From Desulfobulbaceae bacterium UBA5173 (lineage in GTDB: Bacteria > Desulfobacterota > Desulfobulbia > Desulfobulbales > Desulfobulbaceae): a DNA stretch of 17,632 nucleotides. How positions within the stretch are numbered: position 1 is the stretch's first letter; the number at the start of each line of letters is the position of its first letter. Location of the stretch: assembly GCA_002413355.1 (NCBI GenBank), contig DHWV01000049.1:5717-23348 (forward strand), written 5' to 3'. The position numbers and the translations under genes are program-made. Below, in pieces: positions 1 to 8,871 of the stretch. Under the pieces are notes generated by a model. The model was not told where the DNA came from, did no database searches, and worked only from the letters and a program-made list of their open reading frames with translations.

Positions 1-2648
1 GCCCGCCCTACGCCAACGGCAACATTCATCTTGGTACGGCCTTTAACAAGGTGCTCAAGGACATCATCCTCAAATCGCGGCGGATGGCTGGCTTTCAAGC
101 TCCCTACGTGCCGGGCTGGGACTGCCACGGCCTGCCCATTGAGCACAACGTTGACAAGGAGCTGGGCGAGCGCAAGGAAGTGATTTCCACGCTGGAGAAA
201 CGCGGAGCCTGCCGTCGCTATGCAGAGCAGTGGATTGCCGCACAGAAGGCGCAGTTCCGGCGGCTGGGTGTGCTGGGCGACTGGGACAATCCCTATCTGA
301 CCATGAGCTACGGCTATGAGGCAGCGATTGCCCGCGAATTCAACCGGTTCCTACTTAACGGCGGCGTGGTGCGCTCGAAGAAGCCGGTCTATTGGTGTTC
401 CAGCTGCCGCACCGCGTTGGCCGAGGCGGAGGTCGAGTATTACAACCACACTTCGCCGTCCATCTACGTCAAATTTCCCTTTGCTGACGACTTCAGTGGC
501 GTAATTCCAGAGCTTGCTGGACAAGAGCAAAAAATTTTCGTTCTGATATGGACAACTACCCCGTGGACTTTGCCTGCCAACATGGCCGTGGCTTTCCACC
601 CGGACTTTGTCTATGCGGCAGTAGCGGTGCGCGATGAAATCTGGATCCTCGCCAAAGAGCTGGTGGAAAAATGCTTCGCCGAGTTCGGCATCAGCGAATA
701 CCGCATCCTCTGCACCTTCTCGGCCAAAGGCTTGGAAGGCAAAAAATGCCGCCATCCCTTCTTTGAACGCGATTCGCTCATCGTTTTGGCGGATTATGTC
801 ATCGCTGATTCCGGCACCGGCTGCGTGCATACCGCGCCTGGCCACGGCACGGACGACTATCTGACCGGCCTGCGCTACGGTTTGGAGGTGCTTTCACCCT
901 TGGATGACGCAGGTCAGTACACCGGCGAAGCAGGCAAGTACGCGGGCCGCCGCATCCCGATGGTTAACCGGGAGATCAACGACGACATGGCTGCTGCCGG
1001 GGTTTTGGTCAAGGAAAGCGAGATTGATCACTCCTATCCGCACTGCTGGCGCTGCAAAAAACCGGTCATCTACCGGGCCACTAAGCAGTGGTTTATTGCG
1101 ATGGAGCAAAATGAACTGCGCCAGAAAGCCCTTGCCGCCATCAAAGATGTGCGTTGGACACCGGCCTGGGGCGAGCAGCGGATTCAGGGCATGGTGGAGG
1201 GACGGCCTGACTGGTGCCTGTCGCGCCAGCGCTCGTGGGGTGTGCCGCTGACCGTGCTGACTTGCGCCAGCTGCGGCGATATCCTCAAAAATGCCAAAGT
1301 CTGCGCCAAGATTGAGGAGCTGTTTGCCCAGGAAGGCGCGGATGCCTGGTTCCAGCACGAGGCGGCAGATTTCATCCCTGAAGGGACGCAGTGCGCCTGC
1401 GGCTGCGCCAAATTCGAGAAAGAGCACGACATTCTCGATGTCTGGTTTGATTCCGGCGTGAGCCACGCGGCGGTGCTGGAGCAGCGGCCTGAGCTGCGCT
1501 CGCCTGCGGATTTGTACCTTGAAGGCAGCGACCAGCATCGTGGCTGGTTTCAGTCCTCGCTGCTGACTTCGGTCGGCACCCGTGAACGCGCGCCGTTCAA
1601 AGGTGTGCTGACGCACGGCTTTGTTGTGGACGGCAAGGGCAAAAAGATGTCCAAATCGCTGGGCAATGTCATCCTACCGCAGGAGATGATTGACAAATTC
1701 GGAGCGGAAATCCTCCGGCTCTGGGTGGCCTGCGAGGACTACCGCGACGATGTCAAGGTATCAGAGGAAATCCTCCGTCATGTCGCTGATGCCTATCGGA
1801 AAATCCGCAACACCGTGCGTTTTCTGCTCTCAAATCTCAGCGATTTCGACCCGGCCAAGGACAGCGTCGGGCCGGAGCAGCTGCGCGAGCTGGACCGCTG
1901 GGCTTTGGCCCGCTACGCCGAGCTGGTGCGCCGGGCGGAACGCGCGTACAATGACTACGAATTTCACGCCATTTACCACAACCTGATCAACTTCTGCGGT
2001 ATCACCATTTCCAGTTTGTACGCAGACGTGCTGAAAGACCGGCTCTACTGCTCCGGCACCAATGCGCCAGGCCGCCGGGCCGCGCAGACTGTGCTGCACC
2101 GGATTCTGGACGGCCTGCTCCGCCTGATGGCCCCGATTCTCAGCGTCACGTCCGCCGAGGCCTGGGAGCATCTGCACAATCTGGATGAAAACGCGCCGAT
2201 AGAGGAATCAGTCTTTTTCGCCGAATTCCCCAAGGTGGACGATATTCAGGCAGATGCCGAGCTGGACATCCGCTGGAGCCGTCTGCTCAACCTGCGCGGC
2301 GAAATCACCAAAGTGCTGGAGGCTGCCCGTCGGGACAAAGTGATTGGCCTTTCTCTCGATGCTGAGGTACTGCTCTGCGCGGAAGGTGAGCTAACCGGGT
2401 TCCTCAGCGGCAAGGAAGAGCTGCTGCGCGAGCTGTGCATCGTTTCCAGTCTAAAAGTCGGCAGCGAGGCTGGCTGGACAGCGTTCACGGCCTCAGAGGA
2501 AATCGCCGGGCTGAAAATAGCCGTCCGGCCCGCGCCTGGCGGCAAGTGTGAACGCTGCTGGATGATATCTCCCACGGTCGGTCAAGACAGCGAGCATCCA
2601 GCCCTGTGCAACCGCTGCGCCGCCGTAGTGCGCAACATCGTAGGCTGA
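1..2648 (+). CDS. ileS: isoleucyl-tRNA synthetase, 5' end cut off by the window
   Basis: Class I aminoacyl-tRNA synthetase that charges tRNA-Ile in the cytoplasm and edits misactivated valine. The frame is open from base 3 and gives 881 residues. Bacterial IleRS is usually about 930, so roughly 50 N-terminal residues lie outside the window. Seen in order: the HIGH-type signature as PPYANGNIHLGT (bases 3-38, with T in place of the last H), PGWDCHGLPIE, the CP1 editing-domain motif WTTTPWTLPAN (near 549-580), the KMSKS loop (1644-1658), the anticodon-binding helical region, and a C-terminal zinc-binding knuckle with CxxC pairs (CERCW and CNRC, about 2548-2622). Some internal CxxC pairs are also present (HCWRCKK, CASCG). 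It ends in TGA 2 nt before lspA, so the two are probably cotranscribed, a common arrangement. Identification is firm. Confidence 0.98.
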   Translation, partial: PPYANGNIHLGTAFNKVLKDIILKSRRMAGFQAPYVPGWDCHGLPIEHNVDKELGERKEVISTLEKRGACRRYAEQWIAAQKAQFRRLGVLGDWDNPYLTMSYGYEAAIAREFNRFLLNGGVVRSKKPVYWCSSCRTALAEAEVEYYNHTSPSIYVKFPFADDFSGVIPELAGQEQKIFVLIWTTTPWTLPANMAVAFHPDFVYAAVAVRDEIWILAKELVEKCFAEFGISEYRILCTFSAKGLEGKKCRHPFFERDSLIVLADYVIADSGTGCVHTAPGHGTDDYLTGLRYGLEVLSPLDDAGQYTGEAGKYAGRRIPMVNREINDDMAAAGVLVKESEIDHSYPHCWRCKKPVIYRATKQWFIAMEQNELRQKALAAIKDVRWTPAWGEQRIQGMVEGRPDWCLSRQRSWGVPLTVLTCASCGDILKNAKVCAKIEELFAQEGADAWFQHEAADFIPEGTQCACGCAKFEKEHDILDVWFDSGVSHAAVLEQRPELRSPADLYLEGSDQHRGWFQSSLLTSVGTRERAPFKGVLTHGFVVDGKGKKMSKSLGNVILPQEMIDKFGAEILRLWVACEDYRDDVKVSEEILRHVADAYRKIRNTVRFLLSNLSDFDPAKDSVGPEQLRELDRWALARYAELVRRAERAYNDYEFHAIYHNLINFCGITISSLYADVLKDRLYCSGTNAPGRRAAQTVLHRILDGLLRLMAPILSVTSAEAWEHLHNLDENAPIEESVFFAEFPKVDDIQADAELDIRWSRLLNLRGEITKVLEAARRDKVIGLSLDAEVLLCAEGELTGFLSGKEELLRELCIVSSLKVGSEAGWTAFTASEEIAGLKIAVRPAPGGKCERCWMISPTVGQDSEHPALCNRCAAVVRNIVG

Positions 2649-2650
2649 TC

Positions 2651-3139
2651 ATGTTCCGCTTCCTCCTTATTTTTGGCCTGATCGTGGTCAGCGACCAGCT
2701 CACCAAGATGTGGGTGGTCGAGAGCTTTGCCATGCACCAGACCACGCCCGTTATTCCCGGTTTCTTCAATCTCACGTTACTGCACAACACCGGCGCGGCT
2801 TTTGGCATCCTCTCTGGCCTGCCGCCGCTCTGGCGGCAGATCTTTTTTGTCAGCATCGCCGGTGTAGCTCTGCTTGTGATGGTGCTCATGCAGCGCAAAA
2901 TGGGCGGCCAGAATCCGCTGTATGCAGTCAGCTTCGGCCTCATCAGCGGCGGGGCAATCGGCAATGTGATTGACCGGCTGCGCTTTGGCGCAGTGGTCGA
3001 TTTCCTTGATTTCCACATCAGCGAATATCATTGGCCCGCCTTCAATGTCGCCGATTCGGGCATCACGGTCGGCGTTGGGCTGTTTCTGCTGACACAGTTT
3101 TTTGAAGAACGGCAGAAAAAAAACGCGCTGTCTTCCTGA
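2651..3139 (+). CDS. lspA: lipoprotein signal peptidase (signal peptidase II)
   Basis: Inner-membrane aspartyl protease that removes the signal peptide of diacylglyceryl-modified prolipoproteins. The protein has 162 residues, normal for the family, with hydrophobic segments near residues 2-14, 62-80, 90-106 and 137-150. Conserved family blocks are visible: SDQLTK (14-19), HNTGAAFG (45-52), GGAIGNVIDR (100-109) and FNVADSGI (131-138). D108 and D135 are the expected catalytic pair. The ATG at 2651 is chosen because the conserved N-terminal helix begins there; any earlier start would add a polar tail inside ileS. There is no strong Shine-Dalgarno, so translation may be coupled to ileS, whose stop is 2 nt upstream. 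A run of eight A (3116-3123) lies near the C-terminus. Confidence 0.97.
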   Translation: MFRFLLIFGLIVVSDQLTKMWVVESFAMHQTTPVIPGFFNLTLLHNTGAAFGILSGLPPLWRQIFFVSIAGVALLVMVLMQRKMGGQNPLYAVSFGLISGGAIGNVIDRLRFGAVVDFLDFHISEYHWPAFNVADSGITVGVGLFLLTQFFEERQKKNALSS

Positions 3140-3146
3140 TCGAAAG

Positions 3147-4106
3147 ATGAATCTTTCCAGTTTGCCCTTGTTTGACGAACTCAAGGCAAGTAAAAATATC
3201 CTGATTGCTGGGGCAGGCGGCGGATTTGACGTGTTCAGCGGTTTGCCGATTTACTTTGCCCTCCGCAATCAGGGTAAAAATGTTTTTCTCGCTAATCTGT
3301 CCTTTGCCAACCTTGCTGACGCGACCGGAATTCGTCTTTCGCCTGCGGCATTGCTGGTGAATGCCGATTCAACTTTGCCGGACGGCGACACCTATTTCCC
3401 CGAGAAATATCTCTGCGAGTGGTTTCGTGCTCAAGGTGAGGAAATCGAAATTTGCTGTTTTCATAATACTGCCGGAGTTCTTCCTGTACAGGAAGGATAT
3501 GAATCTCTCTGTCGGCAATGGAACATTGACAGCATTATTTTGGCTGACGGGGGAACAGACAGTTTGATGCGCGGAGACGAGGCTGATTTAGGCACACCGC
3601 AGGAGGATATGGTGAGCATTGCTGCGGTCAATGCGCTGTCAATCAAGAAATCATTTCTTGTCTGCACTGCATTTGGCGTTGACACGCATCATGGCGTATG
3701 TCATGCGCAGTATCTTGAAGCCACAGCCGCTTTGGCAAAAACTGGAGATTTCCTTGGAGCCTTTTCTCTTTTAAAGGAGATGAAGGCAGTTCAGCTCTAT
3801 CAGGAAGCATACAGGTATGTTGAACATCGGATGTCCTATCCCAGTGTTGTCTGCACTTCGGTAATTTCAGCGGTCAATGGTGAATATGGCAATTATCATG
3901 CGACCTCCAGAACGCGCACAAGCACCTTGTGGATCAATCCACTGATGAGCATGTATTGGGTTTACCGGCTTGCAGGCGTGGCTGCGCGGTCTCTGTATCT
4001 TGATTTGATCAAGAACACTGTTGAAGATTACGAAGTCAGAGAAACAATCTGGAAGTTTCGGGCCGCGTATGACGCAATCAAGGTTTGGCAAAGCATTCCC
4101 GTCTGA
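3147..4106 (+). CDS. DUF1152 family protein of unknown function
   Basis: The protein has 319 residues and matches, by recognition, the DUF1152 family, whose biochemical role is not known to me. A glycine-rich segment near the N-terminus, ILIAGAGGGFDVFSGLPIY (about residues 13-31), looks like a Rossmann-type nucleotide- or nucleoside-binding loop. Further along are LADGGTDSLMRGDE and a possible metal- or substrate-binding stretch with several histidines (GVDTHHGVCHAQY). There is no signal peptide or membrane segment, so it is probably cytoplasmic. ATG 3147 is taken because the conserved part begins shortly after it; an upstream in-frame start would run into lspA. It lies 7 nt after lspA and has no clear Shine-Dalgarno. 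Its GC is visibly lower than that of ileS and msbA, which hints at transfer. The downstream neighbour is a nucleoside phosphorylase gene, so a nucleoside-related role is only a guess. Confidence 0.85.
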   Translation: MNLSSLPLFDELKASKNILIAGAGGGFDVFSGLPIYFALRNQGKNVFLANLSFANLADATGIRLSPAALLVNADSTLPDGDTYFPEKYLCEWFRAQGEEIEICCFHNTAGVLPVQEGYESLCRQWNIDSIILADGGTDSLMRGDEADLGTPQEDMVSIAAVNALSIKKSFLVCTAFGVDTHHGVCHAQYLEATAALAKTGDFLGAFSLLKEMKAVQLYQEAYRYVEHRMSYPSVVCTSVISAVNGEYGNYHATSRTRTSTLWINPLMSMYWVYRLAGVAARSLYLDLIKNTVEDYEVRETIWKFRAAYDAIKVWQSIPV

Positions 4107-4119
4107 CTGCAGAATACTT

Positions 4120-4147
4120 TTGCCGTATTTTCACGATTTACTATTTT
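4120..4147 (+). promoter_or_regulatory. possible weak promoter before ppnP
   Basis: The AT-rich gap after the DUF1152 stop contains TTGCCG (4120-4125) and TATTTT (4142-4147), separated by 16 bp, which is sigma70-like but imperfect. The Shine-Dalgarno GAGGAG follows at 4153-4158. If this is the promoter, the 5' leader would be very short. It could equally be a chance match in AT-rich sequence. Confidence 0.25.
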
Positions 4148-4163
4148 ATTTTGAGGAGTTGTC

Positions 4164-4481
4164 ATGTCAGAATTTCAGAATGTAACCGTAGTAAAAAAAG
4201 CAAATGTGTATTTCAACGGCAGCGTCACCAGCCGCACGATTGTTTTTGCTGACGGCACAAAAAAGACCTTGGGCATCATGCTACCCGGTGAGTATGAGTT
4301 CAATACTGGTGCCAAAGAACTGATGGAGATTCTTTCCGGCGAGCTGGATGTGCTGCTGCCGCAAAACTCTGGATGGCAGGCGATTCAAGGCGGGCAGGCG
4401 TTTGAGGTGCCTGCAAACTCTAAGTTCAGCTTGAAGGTGAAGACGGTCACGGATTATTGCTGCTCGTTTCTGGCGGAATGA
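4164..4481 (+). CDS. ppnP: pyrimidine/purine nucleoside phosphorylase, PpnP (YaiE/DUF1255) family
   Basis: Small cupin-fold cytoplasmic enzyme. The characterised family member splits many purine and pyrimidine nucleosides with phosphate into base and ribose-1-phosphate, feeding nucleoside salvage. The protein has 105 residues, close to the usual 94-105. The family pattern is visible: FNGSVTSRT, KTLGIMLPGEYEFNTGAKELMEI with the typical GEY.F, LSGELDVLLP, W(Q)AIQGGQAFEVPANSKF and a final YCCSFL. The start is settled by a strong Shine-Dalgarno GAGGAG (4153-4158), 5 nt before the ATG. It stands 57 nt after the DUF1152 gene and may have its own weak promoter. GC is intermediate between DUF1152 and the surrounding core genes. 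Confidence 0.93.
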   Translation: MSEFQNVTVVKKANVYFNGSVTSRTIVFADGTKKTLGIMLPGEYEFNTGAKELMEILSGELDVLLPQNSGWQAIQGGQAFEVPANSKFSLKVKTVTDYCCSFLAE

Positions 4482-4669
4482 ACACTGTGCGGCGGCTGGC
4501 GTTATGCGGAGGGGCGGAATCTCTGAGCTGACCATTGCCAACTGACCGTGGACGGTGTAACGCTGCATCATGAAGGGGTGTTCTTGACGATGCGAGCGGA
4601 ATCACCAGCAACTTGCGGGCTGTTTTTGAAGACTGATCTCAACCAAGCCGTGCTCTGAGTTTTTTGCCC
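4482..4669. other. gene-free spacer between ppnP and msbA
   Basis: These 188 bases hold no reading frame with a ribosome-binding site and no recognisable RNA gene or strong terminator. A small inverted repeat, ACCGT-GG-ACGGT (about 4544-4555), is present. TTGCCA and TTGACG elements occur, but neither is followed at 16-18 bp by a good -10 box. The msbA operon probably needs a promoter here, but I cannot place it. Confidence 0.5.
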
Positions 4670-6403
4670 ATGCCCACCCGTATTATTTTATCCCGGCTGA
4701 GCACCGTGCTGCAGCCTTATAAAAAAAAGCTGCTCATCGCCATGAGTGCGATGGTCATTGTCGCCCTGTTCAACGCAGTGCAGGCGTACATGGTGCAGCC
4801 ACTTTTAGACAAAATTTTCTACGAGAAAAACGCTCGCTGGCTGACCGCCCTGCCGCTGGCTTTGCTCGCAGTCTTTTTCGTCAAAGGAGTGTTTTATTTT
4901 TTCTACTCCTACCTGCTGGAATGGGTGGGTCAGTCGGTGATCAAAGACCTGCGCAACAGCATCTACGCTCATTTGCACGATCTTTCAATGAATTTTTTCT
5001 ACAAAAATTCAACCGGCGAACTGGTGTCGCGGATCATGAATGACGTGGCCATGCTTCAAGGCACAGTTTCGCACGCCCTGATCTACATCCTGCGGGATCT
5101 TTTCTCCGTGACTGGCCTGCTGGCTGTGATTTTTTACATGGACTGGCGGCTTGCCTTGGTTTCGCTGATCTTCATCCCGATGGCGGCAGTGCCGATAGTC
5201 GTTTTTGGCAAGAAATTCCGCCGGATCAGCTCGCGGTATCAGCAGGGCATGGGGGAGGCGAGCAACATTCTCAATGAAACCATCCGGGGTATCCGCATCG
5301 TCAAAGCCTTTTGCGCCGAGGAGCAGGAGAAACGACGTTTTGCCGCAAAGCTCCAGCAGCTCTTCGATATTCTGATGAGTGAGACCCGCTTCCGCAGCCT
5401 CTCGCATCCGCTGATTGAATTTCTCGGCGGTATAGGCATGGCACTGATCATTTGGTTTGGCGGCAACGAGGTGTTGAAAGGGCACGCCACGCCGGGCACC
5501 TTCATGTCTTTTCTCACCGCGTTGGTCATGCTGTATGAGCCGGTCAAGGGCGTGAGCAAGCTCAACTCGACGATTCAATCCGGCATGGCTGGCGCGGCCC
5601 GGATTTTCGCCATGCTCGACATTGAGCCGGACATTAAGGAGCAGGCACAGCCCGTCATTCTTCCGCCCTTCCGCAGCGCGATTGAGTTCAGTGAGGTCAG
5701 CTTCGCTTACACGCCCGGCGAGCTGGTGCTGCGCAATGTCAGCCTGAAGATTGCGCAGGGCGAGGTAATTGCGGTGGTCGGGCCGTCAGGCGGCGGCAAA
5801 AGTTCCTTGGCCAGTCTGCTGCCCCGCTTTCACGATGTCAGCGCAGGCGCGGTGCTGATTGACGGCCACGACATCCGCGACCTCAGCCTGCATTCCTTAC
5901 GCAGCCAGATCGCCATTGTCACCCAGCAGACTATCTTGTTCAACGATACAGTGCGCAGCAACATCGCCTACGGCAGCCCGCAGTGCAGCGAAGAGGAAAT
6001 CCGGCGGGCGGCGGATGCGGCTTTTGCCTTAGAATTCATCGAAGACTTCCCGGACGGTTTTGATACGATGATCGGTGAGTCCGGGGTGCGGCTTTCTGGC
6101 GGCCAGCAGCAGCGGATTGCCATTGCCAGAGCCATTCTTAACAATGCGCCGATTCTGATTCTCGATGAAGCAACCTCCGCACTCGACACGGAATCTGAGC
6201 GCAAGGTGCAGCAGGCTTTGGATAATTTGATGAAAAACCGCACCACCTTGGTCATTGCCCACCGCCTTTCAACCATCAAGAATGCAGACCGGATTATTGT
6301 CATGCAGGACGGGCGGTTGGCCGAAGAAGGCAGCCATGATCGCCTGCTCGCCCTTGGCGGTATCTACAAAGGGCTGCATTCCATGCAGCACACCGGAATA
6401 TGA
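4670..6403 (+). CDS. msbA: lipid A export ABC transporter, MsbA family (permease fused to ATPase)
   Basis: Half-size ABC exporter that dimerises in the inner membrane and flips lipid A-core using ATP. The protein has 577 residues, the normal family length. Residues about 15-315 form the six-helix transmembrane domain. The ATPase domain follows, with Walker A GPSGGGKSS (about 371-379), signature LSGGQQQR (about 474-481), Walker B ILILDEATSALD (about 495-506) and H-loop VIAHRLS (about 528-534). ATG 4670 is preferred over an in-frame TTG two codons earlier; the Shine-Dalgarno is weak. An A8 run (4721-4728) encodes KK residues near the N-terminus. Its stop overlaps the next start as ATGA (6400-6403). 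The LPS ligase and glycosyltransferase genes downstream support a lipid A role over a general multidrug exporter. Confidence 0.93.
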   Translation: MPTRIILSRLSTVLQPYKKKLLIAMSAMVIVALFNAVQAYMVQPLLDKIFYEKNARWLTALPLALLAVFFVKGVFYFFYSYLLEWVGQSVIKDLRNSIYAHLHDLSMNFFYKNSTGELVSRIMNDVAMLQGTVSHALIYILRDLFSVTGLLAVIFYMDWRLALVSLIFIPMAAVPIVVFGKKFRRISSRYQQGMGEASNILNETIRGIRIVKAFCAEEQEKRRFAAKLQQLFDILMSETRFRSLSHPLIEFLGGIGMALIIWFGGNEVLKGHATPGTFMSFLTALVMLYEPVKGVSKLNSTIQSGMAGAARIFAMLDIEPDIKEQAQPVILPPFRSAIEFSEVSFAYTPGELVLRNVSLKIAQGEVIAVVGPSGGGKSSLASLLPRFHDVSAGAVLIDGHDIRDLSLHSLRSQIAIVTQQTILFNDTVRSNIAYGSPQCSEEEIRRAADAAFALEFIEDFPDGFDTMIGESGVRLSGGQQQRIAIARAILNNAPILILDEATSALDTESERKVQQALDNLMKNRTTLVIAHRLSTIKNADRIIVMQDGRLAEEGSHDRLLALGGIYKGLHSMQHTGI

Positions 6404-8871
6404 GCAAATTGCAGCAACTGCGCGGTGGCGCAGGCCAAATCAATAGCTGGCTGCTCGGCCTGCTTGCCTTTGTCCTGCCGCTTTCGACTTCGGTGCTGTC
6501 CGTTGCGGCCTTGTTGATTCTGCTGTTCTGGCTGATCGAGGGCAATTTTCTTGAAAAATTGGCGGAAACGCTCTTCACGCCGCCCGCCGCCGCTCTGCTG
6601 CTCTATCTTGCACTACTCTGTGTCGGCCTGCTTTGGACCGCCAATCCAACTGAAGGCTTTCTTGCCCTTCAGGAAAATTGGAAAATCGCCCTGCTGCCGG
6701 TTTTCCTCACCACTGTCCGTCACGAGCGGCGTTCTTTTTATCTGAGCTGCTTCATCGCTGGAATGACGGCGGCCATGTTACTCACCTATCTGGCGTGGTT
6801 TGGCTGGGTGCAGTATGCTGATGTCAGCCCGGCGCATCTGACCCCGAAGACCTTTCATGTGGTTTATAACCCCCTGCTGGCCTTTGCAATTTACCTGGTG
6901 CTGCATGAGGCTGTTTGGGGAGGACGTTCCAGCCTGACGCAGGCTGGCCTTTTCGCACTGGCCGGATTGATGAGCATCAACATGTTCCTCACCGAAGGTC
7001 GCACGGGCCAAGCTGCTTTTTTTGTCCTCATCAGCTTCCTTCTCGTCCAGCTTTTCAAAAAAAAGCGATTGCAGGCCACGCTGGCAGTCTGCTTACTCGT
7101 GCCAGCAGGCGGAGCGATTGGGTATCTGATTAGCCCAGTTTTTCAGCAGCGAATTGACCTTGCCCTGAGTGAAGTCTCCGGCTTTCAGGAAAATCCGAAC
7201 ACCTCGGTCGGGCTGCGCCTTCAGTTCTGCCAAAATTCGCTGGCACTTGTCCGGCAGCATCCCTGTCTTGGAGTCGGTACTGGCGATTTCCGCACCGCTT
7301 ACGCTGAGATCAACAAAAACCGAAGTCCGCAGTGTGTCGCCACAGATAATCCCCATAATCAGTATATGTTGAGTGCGGTGATGCTTGGGCTGCCCGGCCT
7401 GTTCACGCTGCTCCTCATTTTTGCCGCTATGTTCTGGCAGGCCAGCAGCGAAGTGGACGACCGCCTGCGGCGGGCGCGTCTCGCTTTCCCAGTGTTCTTC
7501 TTGCTGATCATGCTGGCGGAGTCCTATCTCAAGGTGTACCAGACCGCTTTTTTCTTTGCCCTGATGGCTGCGGTTCTGTATAAGAAACGCCCGGAACAGC
7601 CGCTGCCGGGCCGTTCTTGGCTGATCTTGTCTTACCGGGCCAATATCCCCGGCTCGGCCTGCTCGCAGCATCTGGACGACCGACTGCCGCATTTGCAGGC
7701 CAAAGGCATCGAGCCGGTGCTACTCACCGGCCCGGCTGGCCTGCCGCATCCGGCATGGCGGCATTTTCGCACCGTCAGTCTTGCGCCCTCTGGCATCCGC
7801 TTCGAGCTGCGCCATTTTCTCCGCCGCCGTCTGCACAAACGCTGGCAGTTCAAGACCGTGGAGACCCTGCTGCTCCTGCCGGTGCTGCCGTTTTACCTGC
7901 TGGAAAAAATCGTTGTCAATCTGGAGAGCGAATGGTCGTGGGGCTTACTGGCCTCGCTGCGCGGCCTGCTCCTATGCAGCCAGCTCAAGCCGGAGCTGAT
8001 CTATTCCACTGGCGGCTCGGCTTCGGCTCACGCCGCCGCACTGCTGATCAAACGCTGGACTGGCATCGGCTGGATCGCCGAGACCCAAGACCCGCTTGTG
8101 CATGACCAAGGCTGGCGGCGCAGCCGTCTCGCCCTGCTGCTGTATAAAAATCTGGAGCAACGCATCTGCCGTCAGGCGGATGTGTTCGTCTTCCTTGTCC
8201 GCGCGGCGATGGAGCACTGCCACCAACGCACTGGCTGCGGCAGGCTGGCAGTGGTCTATCCGGGCGCGGAGCCGTCGTGGTTTGGCCAGTCAGCCTATCG
8301 CAAAGGCGACCGCTGCCGCTTCGCTCATTTCGGCTCGCTCTCCGGTACACGTAACTTAGCGGTCTTTTTTCAGGCCTTGGAGCAGGTGGTCAGCAGCAGG
8401 CCGGAGCTGCGCGGCCTTGCGCAGGTGGACGTGTACGGCTCCTTTGACAGTCTCTCCGAGCGCGAGATGAAGCGGCTGCGCCTGCACGACCTTGTTACGG
8501 TGCAGGGGCCGGTGCCGCGTTTGGAAGCGATTGCGAGGATACAGCAGGCAGACTGCCTCCTGCTGGTGCAGAACATCATTTATTTTTCCTGTGAAACCAT
8601 CCCCTCCAAGGTCTATGAGTATCTGCTGGCTGACCGCCCGATCCTCGGCTTGCTGTACAACAATCACGAGCTGGAGGCCATGCTGCGCGACAATGGCCAT
8701 CAGGCTGTGCCTGCGGATGACGTGCAGGCAACAGCGGCGGCCATTGCCGCCATCTTGGATGACTGGGCGGCGGACAGGCTGACGAGCAAGACGGCGGCGC
8801 AGACGTGGACTGTGGAGGCGGCGGTGCGCAGGCTGATCTGCCTGAGCGAGGACTGCGGAACATGCAGGTAG
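6400..8871 (+). CDS. O-antigen-ligase-like membrane protein fused to a GT4-type glycosyltransferase
   Basis: One open frame of 823 residues contains two protein types normally encoded separately. Residues 1 to about 395 are a polytopic membrane protein of the O-antigen ligase/polymerase (Wzy_C, WaaL-like) class. It has many hydrophobic helices, a periplasmic loop with VGLRLQFCQNSL and HPCLGVGTGDF, and NPHNQYM (about 317-323), whose histidine is the position conserved in ligases. Residues about 405-823 resemble a family 4 glycosyltransferase: YSTGGSASAHA and AETQDP in the N-lobe, FAHFGSLSGTRN opening the C-lobe, and the EX7E-type motif ETIPSKVYEYLLADRP (E732 and E740). The expected role is attaching polymer to lipid A-core plus a sugar transfer on the cytoplasmic side. 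The start is fixed by the ATGA overlap with msbA. Its stop lies inside the next gene. An in-frame ATG at 7564 could allow a separate transferase, but no Shine-Dalgarno is seen there. Confidence 0.85.
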   Translation: MSKLQQLRGGAGQINSWLLGLLAFVLPLSTSVLSVAALLILLFWLIEGNFLEKLAETLFTPPAAALLLYLALLCVGLLWTANPTEGFLALQENWKIALLPVFLTTVRHERRSFYLSCFIAGMTAAMLLTYLAWFGWVQYADVSPAHLTPKTFHVVYNPLLAFAIYLVLHEAVWGGRSSLTQAGLFALAGLMSINMFLTEGRTGQAAFFVLISFLLVQLFKKKRLQATLAVCLLVPAGGAIGYLISPVFQQRIDLALSEVSGFQENPNTSVGLRLQFCQNSLALVRQHPCLGVGTGDFRTAYAEINKNRSPQCVATDNPHNQYMLSAVMLGLPGLFTLLLIFAAMFWQASSEVDDRLRRARLAFPVFFLLIMLAESYLKVYQTAFFFALMAAVLYKKRPEQPLPGRSWLILSYRANIPGSACSQHLDDRLPHLQAKGIEPVLLTGPAGLPHPAWRHFRTVSLAPSGIRFELRHFLRRRLHKRWQFKTVETLLLLPVLPFYLLEKIVVNLESEWSWGLLASLRGLLLCSQLKPELIYSTGGSASAHAAALLIKRWTGIGWIAETQDPLVHDQGWRRSRLALLLYKNLEQRICRQADVFVFLVRAAMEHCHQRTGCGRLAVVYPGAEPSWFGQSAYRKGDRCRFAHFGSLSGTRNLAVFFQALEQVVSSRPELRGLAQVDVYGSFDSLSEREMKRLRLHDLVTVQGPVPRLEAIARIQQADCLLLVQNIIYFSCETIPSKVYEYLLADRPILGLLYNNHELEAMLRDNGHQAVPADDVQATAAAIAAILDDWAADRLTSKTAAQTWTVEAAVRRLICLSEDCGTCR

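Noticed and set aside
1..38. Altered HIGH motif (HLGT) in IleRS as a possible defect
   Set aside because: From general knowledge, T at the last position occurs in normal bacterial IleRS proteins, and the rest of the protein is intact.
351..845. Long open frame on the minus strand opposite ileS
   Set aside because: No ribosome-binding site or recognisable family; it mirrors the GC-rich codon pattern of ileS.
3116..3150. Programmed frameshift at A AAA AAC near the end of lspA
   Set aside because: A -1 shift would only reach a TGA at 3148-3150 and add a few residues; no stimulatory hairpin is evident, and the DUF1152 gene has its own ATG.
4585..4653. 22-codon ORF in the ppnP-msbA spacer
   Set aside because: No Shine-Dalgarno before its ATG and no recognisable product.
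7093..7692. 199-residue minus-strand frame inside the ligase-GT fusion
   Set aside because: No family resemblance; the plus strand there encodes the conserved ligase loop.
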